NCBI GenBank assembly: GCA_002050455.1
Contig: MWZA01000167.1
Location: forward strand, 1-52,445
Source of the DNA: Acidobacteria bacterium 5-1
Lineage (GTDB): Bacteria; Acidobacteriota; Blastocatellia; Pyrinomonadales; Pyrinomonadaceae
Reading direction: 5' to 3'
DNA: 52,445 nucleotides
In this document: positions 22,439-32,300 of the stretch, one piece after another
Position numbering within the stretch: the stretch's first letter is position 1
Layout: every line of letters begins with the position of its first letter
Notes under the pieces: generated by a model
Told to the model about the DNA's origin: nothing
Databases searched by the model: none
The model's input: the letters and a program-made list of their open reading frames with translations, nothing else
Translations under genes and position numbers: made by a program

Positions 22439-23299
22439 TTATTTGTCCGAGTTTAATGCTTTGATTTTATTTGGTTCGGGCGGCAAAAATCGGCGTGGGT
22501 TGATTGATTTGTCGTTCAAACGCAATTCGTAATGCAGATGCGGTCCGGTTGAACGTCCCGTCGAACCTAGCAAACCGATAATTTGTCCGCGCTGAACGGT
22601 ATCGCCGATTTGAACTCCGATGCGGGAAAGATGCCCATAACGGGTGGTTAAGCCGTTGCCGTGGTCAATCTCAATCATATTGCCGTAACCGCCTTGCCAA
22701 TCCGCGTTGGTAATAATGCCGTTGGCAGGTGCGGCGACAATATCGCCACTGTTGCCATCAATATCTATGCCCGCGTGAAACTCGTAAGCGCGTCCGCCAA
22801 AAGGGTCATGGCGAAAACCAAATTCATTGTTGATTTCACCCAAATGCGCCCACATTGTCGGCAAAAATGCCGGATTGCTGGTTTTTTCAATCAGACTAAG
22901 TTGGCTTTCCAACCGGCTTTCCTCAGCTTTCCATTCCGCCGTTGTTAATTTAAGTGAATCTTCAGGTCCGCCGCTGTTGAGAATGAAATCTTCGCTCGCA
23001 GCGGGTCGCTCGTAATTAATTGTTTGATATTCGGCTTTTGAATTATTTGCGGAAACTTTTGACTGTTGGGCGGTTAAAGTTGATTCAGTTTGGGGAATTA
23101 TTTCGTTTTTTGCATTTTTTGCAAACGTATTGCTGTTGATAAATCCTGTAAATCCTAATGTTAAAATTACAAATGATAAAATTAAACTGGCGATGCCGGT
23201 TTGGAAAAGTTTTTTTGAAACTTCAAATCGGCGGATAAAAATTTTTGTTTTGGTTGTGTGTGTTAATAAAAAAATATAAGAACGGTCGTTCTTTTGCAT
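22439..23299 (-). CDS. M23 family metallopeptidase
   Basis: FGFRHDPFGGRAYEFHAGIDIDGNSGDIVAAPANG, GRSTGPHLHYELRLN. Confidence 0.93.
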   Translation of the reverse strand: MQKNDRSYIFLLTHTTKTKIFIRRFEVSKKLFQTGIASLILSFVILTLGFTGFINSNTFAKNAKNEIIPQTESTLTAQQSKVSANNSKAEYQTINYERPAASEDFILNSGGPEDSLKLTTAEWKAEESRLESQLSLIEKTSNPAFLPTMWAHLGEINNEFGFRHDPFGGRAYEFHAGIDIDGNSGDIVAAPANGIITNADWQGGYGNMIEIDHGNGLTTRYGHLSRIGVQIGDTVQRGQIIGLLGSTGRSTGPHLHYELRLNDKSINPRRFLPPEPNKIKALNSDK

Positions 23300-23308
23300 T
23301 ATGCTTTT

Positions 23309-23397
23309 AGCTCCTTTTTATGATTTCGCGCCGAACCCCGAAAGATTCAGCACACGGAATCACGAAAGCACAGCCAAACGGCGACTGACGCGAAACC
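23309..23397 (-). promoter_or_regulatory. Candidate structured 5' leader RNA upstream of the M23 peptidase
   Basis: 11-bp stem 23322-23332 / 23387-23397 with two G:U pairs valid only on the minus strand; internal hairpins; SD AGGAGCT at 23309-23315. Confidence 0.45.
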
Positions 23398-23568
23398 TTA
23401 CGAAAGCGTTCAATTTAAAAAACCAAAACACTTTCTTGGGGGATTAAATTTTCCCTGATTGTTCATTTATTTTTGAACGGAAAAACAGAAAGTATCACAA
23501 GCCATCACAAAAAACAAGTATCCCGACTACTTCTTGTAACGGCTTAATCCTGACATTAAAACAAAATT

Positions 23569-23781
23569 TTACTCTTTGGCTTTGCGGTTTGCCTTGAAAG
23601 TTCGGAGAACCATTAATCCGACTCCGATAAAAAGAGCAACAAAAGCCAAAATAACAAGCAATTTAATCGCTGTCGTCACAAAACCGATTAAAGCGATTAT
23701 TTGTTTTAATAATGTAATAATAAGGGCAAGAATGGCGAAAATGCTTCCCCATTTTCCTGCGGCTTTTAACCAAAATGACAT
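23569..23781 (-). CDS. Small predicted membrane protein
   Basis: Two hydrophobic segments and basic C-terminus. Confidence 0.55.
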   Translation of the reverse strand: MSFWLKAAGKWGSIFAILALIITLLKQIIALIGFVTTAIKLLVILAFVALFIGVGLMVLRTFKANRKAKE

Positions 23782-23873
23782 AATAAAATCCTTTCAATAC
23801 TACTGATTTCCTCAGGACGGCTCTGTTTGTAAAAAACATTTATAACTGACCTGTTTCTATCATACAAGATTTC

Positions 23874-24641
23874 CTACTTGTTTTTCCACGTCCGAATGCG
23901 TGTTTGAGTTTCAAAATTATTGTTTGAATCAAAATCTTCAGAACGAAAATTTACATCCTGTAACGCGCTGACAAAATTTGGCGTGTCGGTTTGGTTTGCA
24001 TAACTTGCCCTTTTTTGTTCGGTTTCCTTCGTTTTAAAAACATAATAGCGCAAAAAATAAATGCCTAAACCGATGAGCAGAACAGGCAGAACAAACCGCA
24101 TCAAAGGACGGAAATTAAAAAATGTCTGCAAGACAAACGACCCGCCGAGAACCGTCAAAACAACGCCCCAGAGTTTTGGATTATCGGAAAATCTCTGCAC
24201 GATAATATCTTCCGCGCCGTCGGGCGTTAAGCCTGAGCGCAGAAGCCGTGCGGTGCGCCACGAATCAAGCGCGGCAAAAAGCCACATTCCCAAAAATCCC
24301 AAAACAAAAAGCGGCATTCCGCCGGTTAAAACCGCCATCTGAAAAAGTCCGACAAACACAGCGAAATAAACCAACGCCTTCATTGTCTGACCGTTGTAAG
24401 CCGCGCCGAGTCCGGGACAAACAAGCGACAGAAGCGTAGCGATAAACGGCGAAGTTTGCCGTTTAACGATTGGAATATATGAAGATTGACGCTGGTTTCG
24501 CAGAAGTTCAACACCCGAAACGATACAATCCTGACAATAAGGAAAGCCTTTAATGCGGTGGTCACACATCGGACATAACGGTTTTCCGCAGCCGTTACAG
24601 CTGACAACCGCTACATTTTGATTGTGATAAGCACAGTTCAT
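23874..24641 (-). CDS. B-box-like zinc-finger membrane protein
   Basis: CAYHNQNVAVVSCNGCGKPLCPMCDHRIKGFPYCQDC followed by TM segments. Confidence 0.7.
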   Translation of the reverse strand: MNCAYHNQNVAVVSCNGCGKPLCPMCDHRIKGFPYCQDCIVSGVELLRNQRQSSYIPIVKRQTSPFIATLLSLVCPGLGAAYNGQTMKALVYFAVFVGLFQMAVLTGGMPLFVLGFLGMWLFAALDSWRTARLLRSGLTPDGAEDIIVQRFSDNPKLWGVVLTVLGGSFVLQTFFNFRPLMRFVLPVLLIGLGIYFLRYYVFKTKETEQKRASYANQTDTPNFVSALQDVNFRSEDFDSNNNFETQTRIRTWKNK

Positions 24642-25462
24642 TATTTATTTTCCTCGCTGACAAAAGTTCCGCTGATTGGTTCTTGGTTTGGGTTTTGTTC
24701 GATAATTTTTCCGCCGAGCATAATATCCGCGCCTTCTTTATAGGTTTGTCCGGCAAGTTCAAAACTCTTTTGATACATCCCGCTAATCGAACCGTCAGCG
24801 GAAACCGCCTGACTGAAAATCAAAGCGGCAAACATCATAATCAAGGCGACAGGCGCAAGCTGCGGAATCGGAATCGGGAAACTTAAGCCGCGAATCCATT
24901 CCGTTGCCTGTGCAATCCACGACGCACGGACGCTTTGTGCTTTTTGCGTGCCAAGGGTTGCTTGCAGAATTTTCGCGTTCAATCCGGCGGGAATCGGCAG
25001 TTCGTCCATTTTATAGGTGTAGCAAGCGGCGATTGAGCGCACGACTGCGCCCGGCAAATCCGTGCATTTTTCGCACAAAACGGCGTGGCGTTCCCATCGG
25101 TGAAAAACAGGCGCGGGCAGAAATCCGTCGAGATAATCGGTCAGATATTCTTCAAATTGTTCGCAAGCCATCGCCGTTTCAGGTGCGGTCATTGATAAAA
25201 TTCTTGCTTCAAGATGCGTCATCGAAGTTTTCGGCGGAGAAATTTCACGGCAAATTTGTAAAGCATCTTTAACTTCATTTAAAAGCCCATGGCATAACGG
25301 GCAGCGCAAAGCGTGGACGGCAACCGCTTTATGTGTCGGTCTGTCGAGGCTCCCGTCCAAATAATCTGTCAGCAGTTCCTCGAACTCCGAACATTGTAAG
25401 ATTTTTTCATCTTGATAACTCATAAAACTAAAACCCTTAATAAATTCAATAAAACTTTTCAA
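24641..25462 (-). CDS. Anti-sigma factor-like protein with two zf-HC2 (ZAS) modules
   Basis: HALRCPLC and HAVLCEKC, each preceded by CxxFEExLTDYLDG; TM segment. Confidence 0.8.
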   Translation of the reverse strand: MKSFIEFIKGFSFMSYQDEKILQCSEFEELLTDYLDGSLDRPTHKAVAVHALRCPLCHGLLNEVKDALQICREISPPKTSMTHLEARILSMTAPETAMACEQFEEYLTDYLDGFLPAPVFHRWERHAVLCEKCTDLPGAVVRSIAACYTYKMDELPIPAGLNAKILQATLGTQKAQSVRASWIAQATEWIRGLSFPIPIPQLAPVALIMMFAALIFSQAVSADGSISGMYQKSFELAGQTYKEGADIMLGGKIIEQNPNQEPISGTFVSEENK

Positions 25463-25545
25463 AATCTTTTTCGACGGTGGCGTTAATGTTCATATTTTCA
25501 CCTGAGAAAGATGTTTTGCACATTCGATTTATGCACGTCCTTCAA

Positions 25546-26154
25546 TTAAATATTGATGACTTTCATCCGGCGCAAAATCTTTGCCAGCTCAATCCTGCCG
25601 CGATTAATCCGCGATTTGACCGTTCCTTCGGGAATTTTCAAAACCTCGACGATTTCCAGATAACTGAGTTCTTCGATATCGCGCAAAATTACGCAGGTTC
25701 TCAAATCGGGCGGCAGTTTGTCAATTCCTTCCTGCACCTGAGCGCAAAGTTCACGGCGTTCAATGTCTTTCTGTGCCGAAGTTCCGACGGCGCGAAGATG
25801 AAACGTATGCTCTTCCACATCGTCGGCGTAAGTGTTTTGCGGATTGCGCTGCCGATGACGGTAATCGTCAATTATCAAATTTCGCGCCAGCCGCATCAGC
25901 CAATTTGCCAAATCACCCTGTTTCGCGTCGTATTGGTCGAGCGTTTTGTAAATCCTGACAAAAACCTCCTGCGTCAAATCTTCTGCCGCTTCGACGCTCG
26001 ACGTAAAACGATAGGCAAGATTAAAAATCCGACGCGAAAAGCTCGAGACAATTTCCTCCCAAGCCACGCCGTCTCCGGCGCGACACCGCCGCACAAGTTC
26101 CGCGCCATTGCTTGTCGCTACTGCTTTTAATGCTTCCAACGCTCGTTTCTCCAA
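25546..26154 (-). CDS. ECF sigma-70 family RNA polymerase sigma factor
   Basis: FNLAYRFTSSVEAAEDLTQEVFVRIYKTLDQYD; IPEGTVKSRINRGRIELAKILRR. Confidence 0.93.
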   Translation of the reverse strand: MEKRALEALKAVATSNGAELVRRCRAGDGVAWEEIVSSFSRRIFNLAYRFTSSVEAAEDLTQEVFVRIYKTLDQYDAKQGDLANWLMRLARNLIIDDYRHRQRNPQNTYADDVEEHTFHLRAVGTSAQKDIERRELCAQVQEGIDKLPPDLRTCVILRDIEELSYLEIVEVLKIPEGTVKSRINRGRIELAKILRRMKVINI

Positions 26155-26285
26155 TCAGCAATCATCTTTTGCTTCAAAGCCGCAAAGCTCAAACACTTGC
26201 CCTGTCAAACTGTTTTTACGAAAGGCGAAAAAGAAAAGTTCCAACTAAAAGTCATTAAGTTTAGTTTGCCATTGTGCCTAATACC

Positions 26286-26605
26286 TCAAGTAGTAAAGCG
26301 TTTATTAGTTAAAGTTGTGGACTCGGCGTTTAACGCTGTGCCAAACGGTAAAGTAGTTTGCTTGGAATTTGTGCCAGCCGCCTGATTCGTAATTGTTCTT
26401 GTTCCCAATCTGTCGGGATGGTTGAACTCGGTTGATTCCGCGCCACTCGCGTTGCTGATAGTTGAAAGCATTCCGTCGCCCAGATATGTATAGCTTTTCG
26501 TCCACGTCGGCACGGCATATGTGTATTTGACATATTCCGCCAATGTCGTCCCGCCCAAGTTGGCGTAAAATGTCGTCAGATAGGTCGTATAATTTTGCAC
26601 TAGGG
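26286..26605 (-). pseudogene. Truncated Rhs core-tip relic
   Basis: YANLGGTTLAEYVKYTYAVPTWTKSYTYLGDGMLSTISNASGAESTEFNHPDRLGTRTITNQAAGT..., homologous to 30.3-30.7 kb; stops after NKRFT, no toxin domain. Confidence 0.85.
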
Positions 26606-27295
26606 CGTGGCACGCTCCCCGTGACAATCTAAATCTACATCAAATTCAGAGGTCAAATAGTCACATAGCTCAATGAGTCTCTTTCCGTCTTGAAAAGACG
26701 TGTTTTGCCCATAAAACACTCGACGATACTCACCCTTATCAAGAACTTCCAGTAAGATCACAGGTTCATCCCTGCTTAGTTGAAATTGAGGATCACGGAC
26801 GAGTCCTTTTGGGGTAGTAAGTCGGTTCCTCACCTCGAATAGCACTCTGTTCCAACCAGATTTCGGACTCGCAAGGTGTTCTTTACGAAATCTGATCGGA
26901 TCCAAAGCCCTGTTTATGTCGAAAAAATATGCGTGATTCTCGCTTCCGCTTGAGCGAACGATCAGCGATTTTGCGTCGCCAAGACCACCTAGATTGGTCC
27001 AGAGTCGGAACTCAAATTCCTCGGGTCGGGCGGTTTTCGGAAGCGGAGCCAATCCTAGTTTTTGGGAAATTTTTTTAATGTCTGTTGTAAGACCCTCTTC
27101 GATGAATTCATAAGAATCAATCTCGATGAGGTCGCCACCACTTGGAAGATCGGCATTTACCTGAACACTTTCGTTCGTGTTTCGGTTAACACGCTGATCA
27201 GTGAACAAACAGCCGGATGACAGAAGAATTATAAAAGACGCGATTACAGAAAACAGAACTGATCTCCACATAGATTTGATACCTCGATGACCCAT
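26600..27295 (-). CDS. Lipoprotein, candidate immunity protein of the JAB-type Rhs-CT module
   Basis: Signal peptide with lipobox LLSSGC; directly downstream of the displaced CT. Confidence 0.6.
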   Translation of the reverse strand: MGHRGIKSMWRSVLFSVIASFIILLSSGCLFTDQRVNRNTNESVQVNADLPSGGDLIEIDSYEFIEEGLTTDIKKISQKLGLAPLPKTARPEEFEFRLWTNLGGLGDAKSLIVRSSGSENHAYFFDINRALDPIRFRKEHLASPKSGWNRVLFEVRNRLTTPKGLVRDPQFQLSRDEPVILLEVLDKGEYRRVFYGQNTSFQDGKRLIELCDYLTSEFDVDLDCHGERATP

Positions 27296-27303
27296 ATGGA
27301 ATG

Positions 27304-27573
27304 CTACCTTTGAATCCTACACAAAGCCTTTTTCCCATCGAACACTGCGACTTCTGTCCGCGATACTGTAGCTTCTGGCTTTCCTTTAGACCAGCGCTTG
27401 TCTCCTTCTGATGGTCTAACTTTAGTGTCTGTCGGGTGCGTATGAACAACGAGGGTAGTATAATCTGCCAACCCCCTTATTCGCTTTCTTTCAATTACCC
27501 AGTCATTGAACTCATCACCCATACCATCCTTTATATGTCTTTCCGTTGTACTCGTCCAGTCCATTTTCTTCAA
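27304..27573 (-). CDS. JAMM/JAB-type metalloprotease toxin fragment (C-terminal part of displaced Rhs-CT)
   Basis: VVHTHPTDTKVRPSEGD fits HxHPx7SxxD; in +1 frame relative to the upstream Rhs fragment. Confidence 0.7.
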   Translation of the reverse strand: MKKMDWTSTTERHIKDGMGDEFNDWVIERKRIRGLADYTTLVVHTHPTDTKVRPSEGDKRWSKGKPEATVSRTEVAVFDGKKALCRIQR

Positions 27574-28636
27574 TTCCTCCTATAGAAACCTTGCTATTGC
27601 TAATATAGATTACCCCACCCTGTTCTTTTCCGTTAGGAGCCTCCTCGGATTTGCTATTCTGCGTCTTTTCCCAAAGTTTATCAAAGTAAGGCTTAAGCAA
27701 GGAATAATAGGTTTTAAGATAATGGTTACATACGTCCAAAGTCTTTTTACCTTTGGCTTGTAAACTATTCGCTACCGCCCCGACTCCGCTCAACACTCCA
27801 GACCAACCCTGATCGCCTCTTGAATCACCACTGACGTAACTATTTCCCATCTTTCCGGCGATCACGCTGCCAAAACCTGCCACTACCGCTATTATTCCTA
27901 ATATCAACCCGGCGCGTCTGAAGCCGAAGGCATTCAGCACTTGCGATGCCGCACTTGCTCCTGCACTGATAGCTGACAGTATCCCAGCTATGGTTGCCGG
28001 AGCCGCCAAAACCCCCACAATTGTCACAACTGCCACTATGACGGCTACCGCCACCAATACCCATTTGAACAGTTTTTTGAAAAATCCCCAAAACAATCCG
28101 CTTGGGTCAGTATAATTTATCGGGTCGTTGCCGCAGTAAGCATATAAATTTAAGGTTTGTGGAGAAGCCAGATTTGCCGCACCCATTCCAATTGGGTCAA
28201 CCTGCGTGAATCTACCTTGCTTTGAATCATATGTTCGATTAACCGCATAATCAAGACCTGTCCGTGCGCTTCGGTCGTAAGAGGTAAATCGTTTGTTGGT
28301 TGAAGTTGTTGATTCGGCATTTAACGCTGTTCCAAATGGCAATGTCGTTTGTTCATAAGAGCTACCTGTTGCCTGATTCGTAATCGTTCTTGTTCCCAAT
28401 CTATCAGGATGATTGAACTCCGTGGATTCGCCGCCCGTGCCGTTCGGCGTAATGGTCGAGAGCATACTGTCGCCTAAATAGACATAACTCTTTGTCCATG
28501 TCGGCACATTTACGCCATATTCCGTGTATTCCGAAAGAACCGTTCCGCCGTTTGAAACGTAAATCGTCGCCAGATACGTTATCAAATCGTAAGCTATCAA
28601 TCGGGCATTGCTTGCTCCGTATTGAAAACTCTGCAA
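27515..28636 (-). pseudogene. Displaced Rhs core-tip + pre-toxin TM region + N-terminal part of JAB-like domain
   Basis: NRTYDSKQGRFTQVDPIGMGAANLASPQTLNLYAYCGNDPINYTDPSGLF; ends ...KEQGGVIYISNSKVSIGG...KGWYG*. Degraded Rhs homology extends upstream to ~28775. Confidence 0.85.
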
Positions 28637-28791
28637 CGGCGTTCCGTCATCTCGTCTGACGACTACAAGACGATTCGCCGAATCATATTCAAACCTGAGC
28701 CACGTTACGCCGTCTTTGGATAAGGCGCATGCTTGATTTTACTCCTTCATTGTATTTAAAACCTACAGGTGTAATCCAAATCCCGCAGTAT

Positions 28792-29349
28792 TCATTTTAT
28801 CCACTGCTTAGAATTTACAGACTTATCAACAGATTCCTCTAGTTTGTATAATATATTCAAATCTCTGTTTACAGCTTCGCTCGGATTTGTGGTTTCAACA
28901 CAACCGTGATAGTGACTTACCCTTTTCACGATTTTCCCATCAGAGTATGATATAAAGACAAAGGGGGAATCCGAGAGAACGGGGTTGGAACAATTTTCTC
29001 CCCGAACGTATTTGTCTTTAAGTTTGAAAAACTGCGAGTTTTCGAATAAATGAATCAATTGTTCCAATTGAGATCTATCCAGCTTACTCTCAACCAAGCC
29101 TTTCGTCTTAACATTTTTCTCTCCTTCAAAGACAACTTTCCCCGTGTCATAGATTGAAATCTTGTAAACTGGACATTGACCGAAGCACTCACCAAACCGT
29201 CTATCCAAAACAATGATGGGTTGCTCCAGTTGAAAGGAATTGTTACCTTTTGCTTCGGTGTCTTCGAGCAATGGTCCAGATACACTTGTAGAATTTGAGG
29301 CGCATGCCTGCAGGAATAAGATGATAAATACTAGTATAAACTTAAACAT
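28792..29349 (-). CDS. DUF6438-like lipoprotein, candidate immunity protein for the Rhs zincin toxin
   Basis: Lipobox LFLQAC; RRFGECFGQCPVYKISIYDTGKVVFEGEKNVKTKG; immediately downstream of rhs. Confidence 0.65.
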   Translation of the reverse strand: MFKFILVFIILFLQACASNSTSVSGPLLEDTEAKGNNSFQLEQPIIVLDRRFGECFGQCPVYKISIYDTGKVVFEGEKNVKTKGLVESKLDRSQLEQLIHLFENSQFFKLKDKYVRGENCSNPVLSDSPFVFISYSDGKIVKRVSHYHGCVETTNPSEAVNRDLNILYKLEESVDKSVNSKQWIK

Positions 29350-29369
29350 TGTTCTTTCTCCTCATTGAA

Positions 29370-32300
29370 TCAAAAGCACTTCTTACTAATTGTGGAATTG
29401 AAATCCTCGGGGCTTTCTGGGACATTTGAAATCGGCACTCCATTAGCGTCCACAGGATGTGTTATGCCGCTTACAACGTGCCTTAACTCGTGCAGAATGG
29501 TTACCTGCCGCGCCCTCGCAGCATCTCGCGGTCCGCTAGAATAACCACCGACTGTATCCAAAAAGAACTTATCACCCAAATAAATCTTGCCATTGGCTCC
29601 TGCACCTTCGGTTCCCCTTGCTACGCCTCCACCACCACCAATCTTCTCGTTATGTGTTACTTCTCGTCTTTTTTGTATTTTTTCTAAAATGTCTTTAGCA
29701 TCTAATCCCGAAGTACCTTCAATATATTTTTTACAAGCACCTTTGAGCCTCGCCAAAGCACCTGCGACTGCATTGTCTGTTATAATCTGAACTTGACTCC
29801 TCTCCGATCTTTTCCTTCTCTTTTTATCTTTGGTCTGAGCCAAGATATTCGCCACCGCTCCGACTCCACTCAGCACTCCAAACCAACTTGGATCGCGTTC
29901 TGAATCACCACTGACGAACGTATTTCCAATTTTTCCGGCTATCACGCTTCCAAAACCTGCTGCTATCGCTATTAGTCCAAATATCAAACCGGCTTTTTTG
30001 AAGCCAAGCGCATTGAGAACCTGCGATGCCGCATTTGCTCCGGCACTAATTGCTGAAAGTATTCCAACCAGGGTTGCCGGAACCGCCACGATTGTCAGCA
30101 CGGCGACTACGACGGCAATGGCAATCAAAACCCATTTGAATAGCTTCTTGAAAAATCCCCAAAACAATCCGCTTGGGTCGGTGTGATTTATCGGGTCATT
30201 GCCGCAATAAGCGTAAAGATTCAATGTTTGCGGTGAGCCAAGACTTGACGCACCTATCCCAATCGGGTCAACAGAGGTGAATCTACCCTGCTTGGAATCG
30301 TATGTTCGGTTGACCGCATAATCCAAGCCGGTTCTCGCGCTTCTGTCGTAGGAGGTGAATCGCTTGCTCGTTGAAGTTGTGGACTCGGCATTTAAGGCTG
30401 TGCCGAACGGCAATGTGGTTTGTTCATAAGAGCTACCTGTTGCCTGATTCGTAATCGTTCTTGTTCCTAATCTGTCTGGATGATTGAACTCCGTGGATTC
30501 GCCGCCCGTGCCGTTTGGTGTAATTGTCGAGAGTTGACTATCTCCGAGATAAACATAACTCTTTGTCCACGTCGGCACGGCTGATGTGTATTCGTGATAC
30601 TCCGAAAGAGTTGTCCCGCCTAAATTCGCATAAAGAATAGACTCGCCTGAAATGTAATCATAGTTCATCAGCCGTCCGTTTGACGGGCTGTATTGAAATG
30701 CCTGCAAATAAGTTCCGTCATCTCGTTTGACAATGCTCAAGCGATTTGCCGAATCATATTCCATTCTCAGCCAACTTCCGTCTTCAGCTAAAGCACGGGT
30801 TTGATTGCCTGCTACATCGTATTCAAAACCTGCCGTCGTGATGCGGTTTGAGGTTGCGTTATAGGTCAGATTGGCAATACCATCTCTTGGAATCGTCGTA
30901 TTATCCGCCGCCACGCCCGAAGCCGTTACCGATGTGCGATTGCCGTAGCGGTCATAACTATATTGCTGCTGCCACAGATTGCCGCCGTTGCCGCCTTTGG
31001 CTTTCGTCAAACGTCCCAAAGCGTCGTATTCATATTCACGATTCTTGTTATTGTCGAGATTGTTGATGATTTTCGAAAGATGTCCCGTTTTACCATTCAA
31101 GTTACCGACGCTGTTGTTTCGCTGGTAGTCGTAGCTCAAATCCAGCAGAGTCTGCCCACTTCTCTGCACTTTCTGATTTGTAAGCAGTCCCGTCTGCGGG
31201 TCAAAGGTGTAATCTTCATTAACCTGATTTGCTCCCGCCACTCCGATATTTATCGAAGTCGTCTGGTCTGATGCGTTATAGACAATATCTGCGGCTTGCT
31301 GCTGCCCGTCAACCTTCAAAGATGTCAAACGGCTGGCGACATCAAAGGTGTGCTGAACTACTTTGCGCGGACTGCCCGCCGAGCCGTATTGCGCCGGATA
31401 GCGAACATCCGTTACTCGATTGAGCGTGTCATACAAATAACTGGTCGTCATCGGATAACTCTCACGAGAAGCCACAGTTTGCGTGTAATCGCTGACTCTG
31501 CCTTCCGCGTCATAACTGTATTCTTCTTTGACCAGTCCGGGAGATTCTATCTTTTTGATACGTTCCTTGTCGCCCGTCGGCATATATTCATACGTTACGT
31601 TAAAGGCGGCGTTGATTGGCAGATTCGGCTCTCTCGGTCCTGACGAATCGTAAATTACTGCCTGCAAACGATTGAGCGCATCTTCCGCGCCATTGGCAAG
31701 ATTGTAATAAGCAAAGTTTGTTTTAACGCCTCTTGCATCGGTTCTCTGTGTCAAATTTGAGCGCGTGTCGTAAATAAAAGCCTCGCTCCACTGTGCGCCC
31801 GTTTGTCCCGCGCCGACAAATGCGCCCGCCTCGTTCAAAGTAGCGGTTTGCTCGGCAAGTTTTTGGCGCGTCAATCTGCCCAAACTGTCGTATTTGAAGC
31901 GGCGTTGCTGAACGCCCTGTTCGGTTTCGACAAGCCTGCCAACTGTATCGTAATTGTATTTTGTTACCAGACTGCCCGCCGCCAAAACCGAGCCGTTAGC
32001 ATTCGGATTCGGCTCGACGACTTCCGCCAATCTGCCTTGCTGGTCATAACGTCCCCAACGCTCTCGTCCCCAAGCATCCGCTACCCGCATTGTATTGCCG
32101 GGCAGATTCGAGGCTGAATCGGGACGCTGTGTTTCATTATAAAATGCCTGCGAAAAATTTCCGTCAGGTTCAATAACCTTAGTTGTTCTGCCCTGCGTGT
32201 CGTAAATCGTCTCAGTCCACTGCACCGCGTCGCCCGCTCTAAAGGGGCGCGACTGCTTCCAAACCTGTCCGAGTTTGTTGTATCTGGTTTCGACAATATC

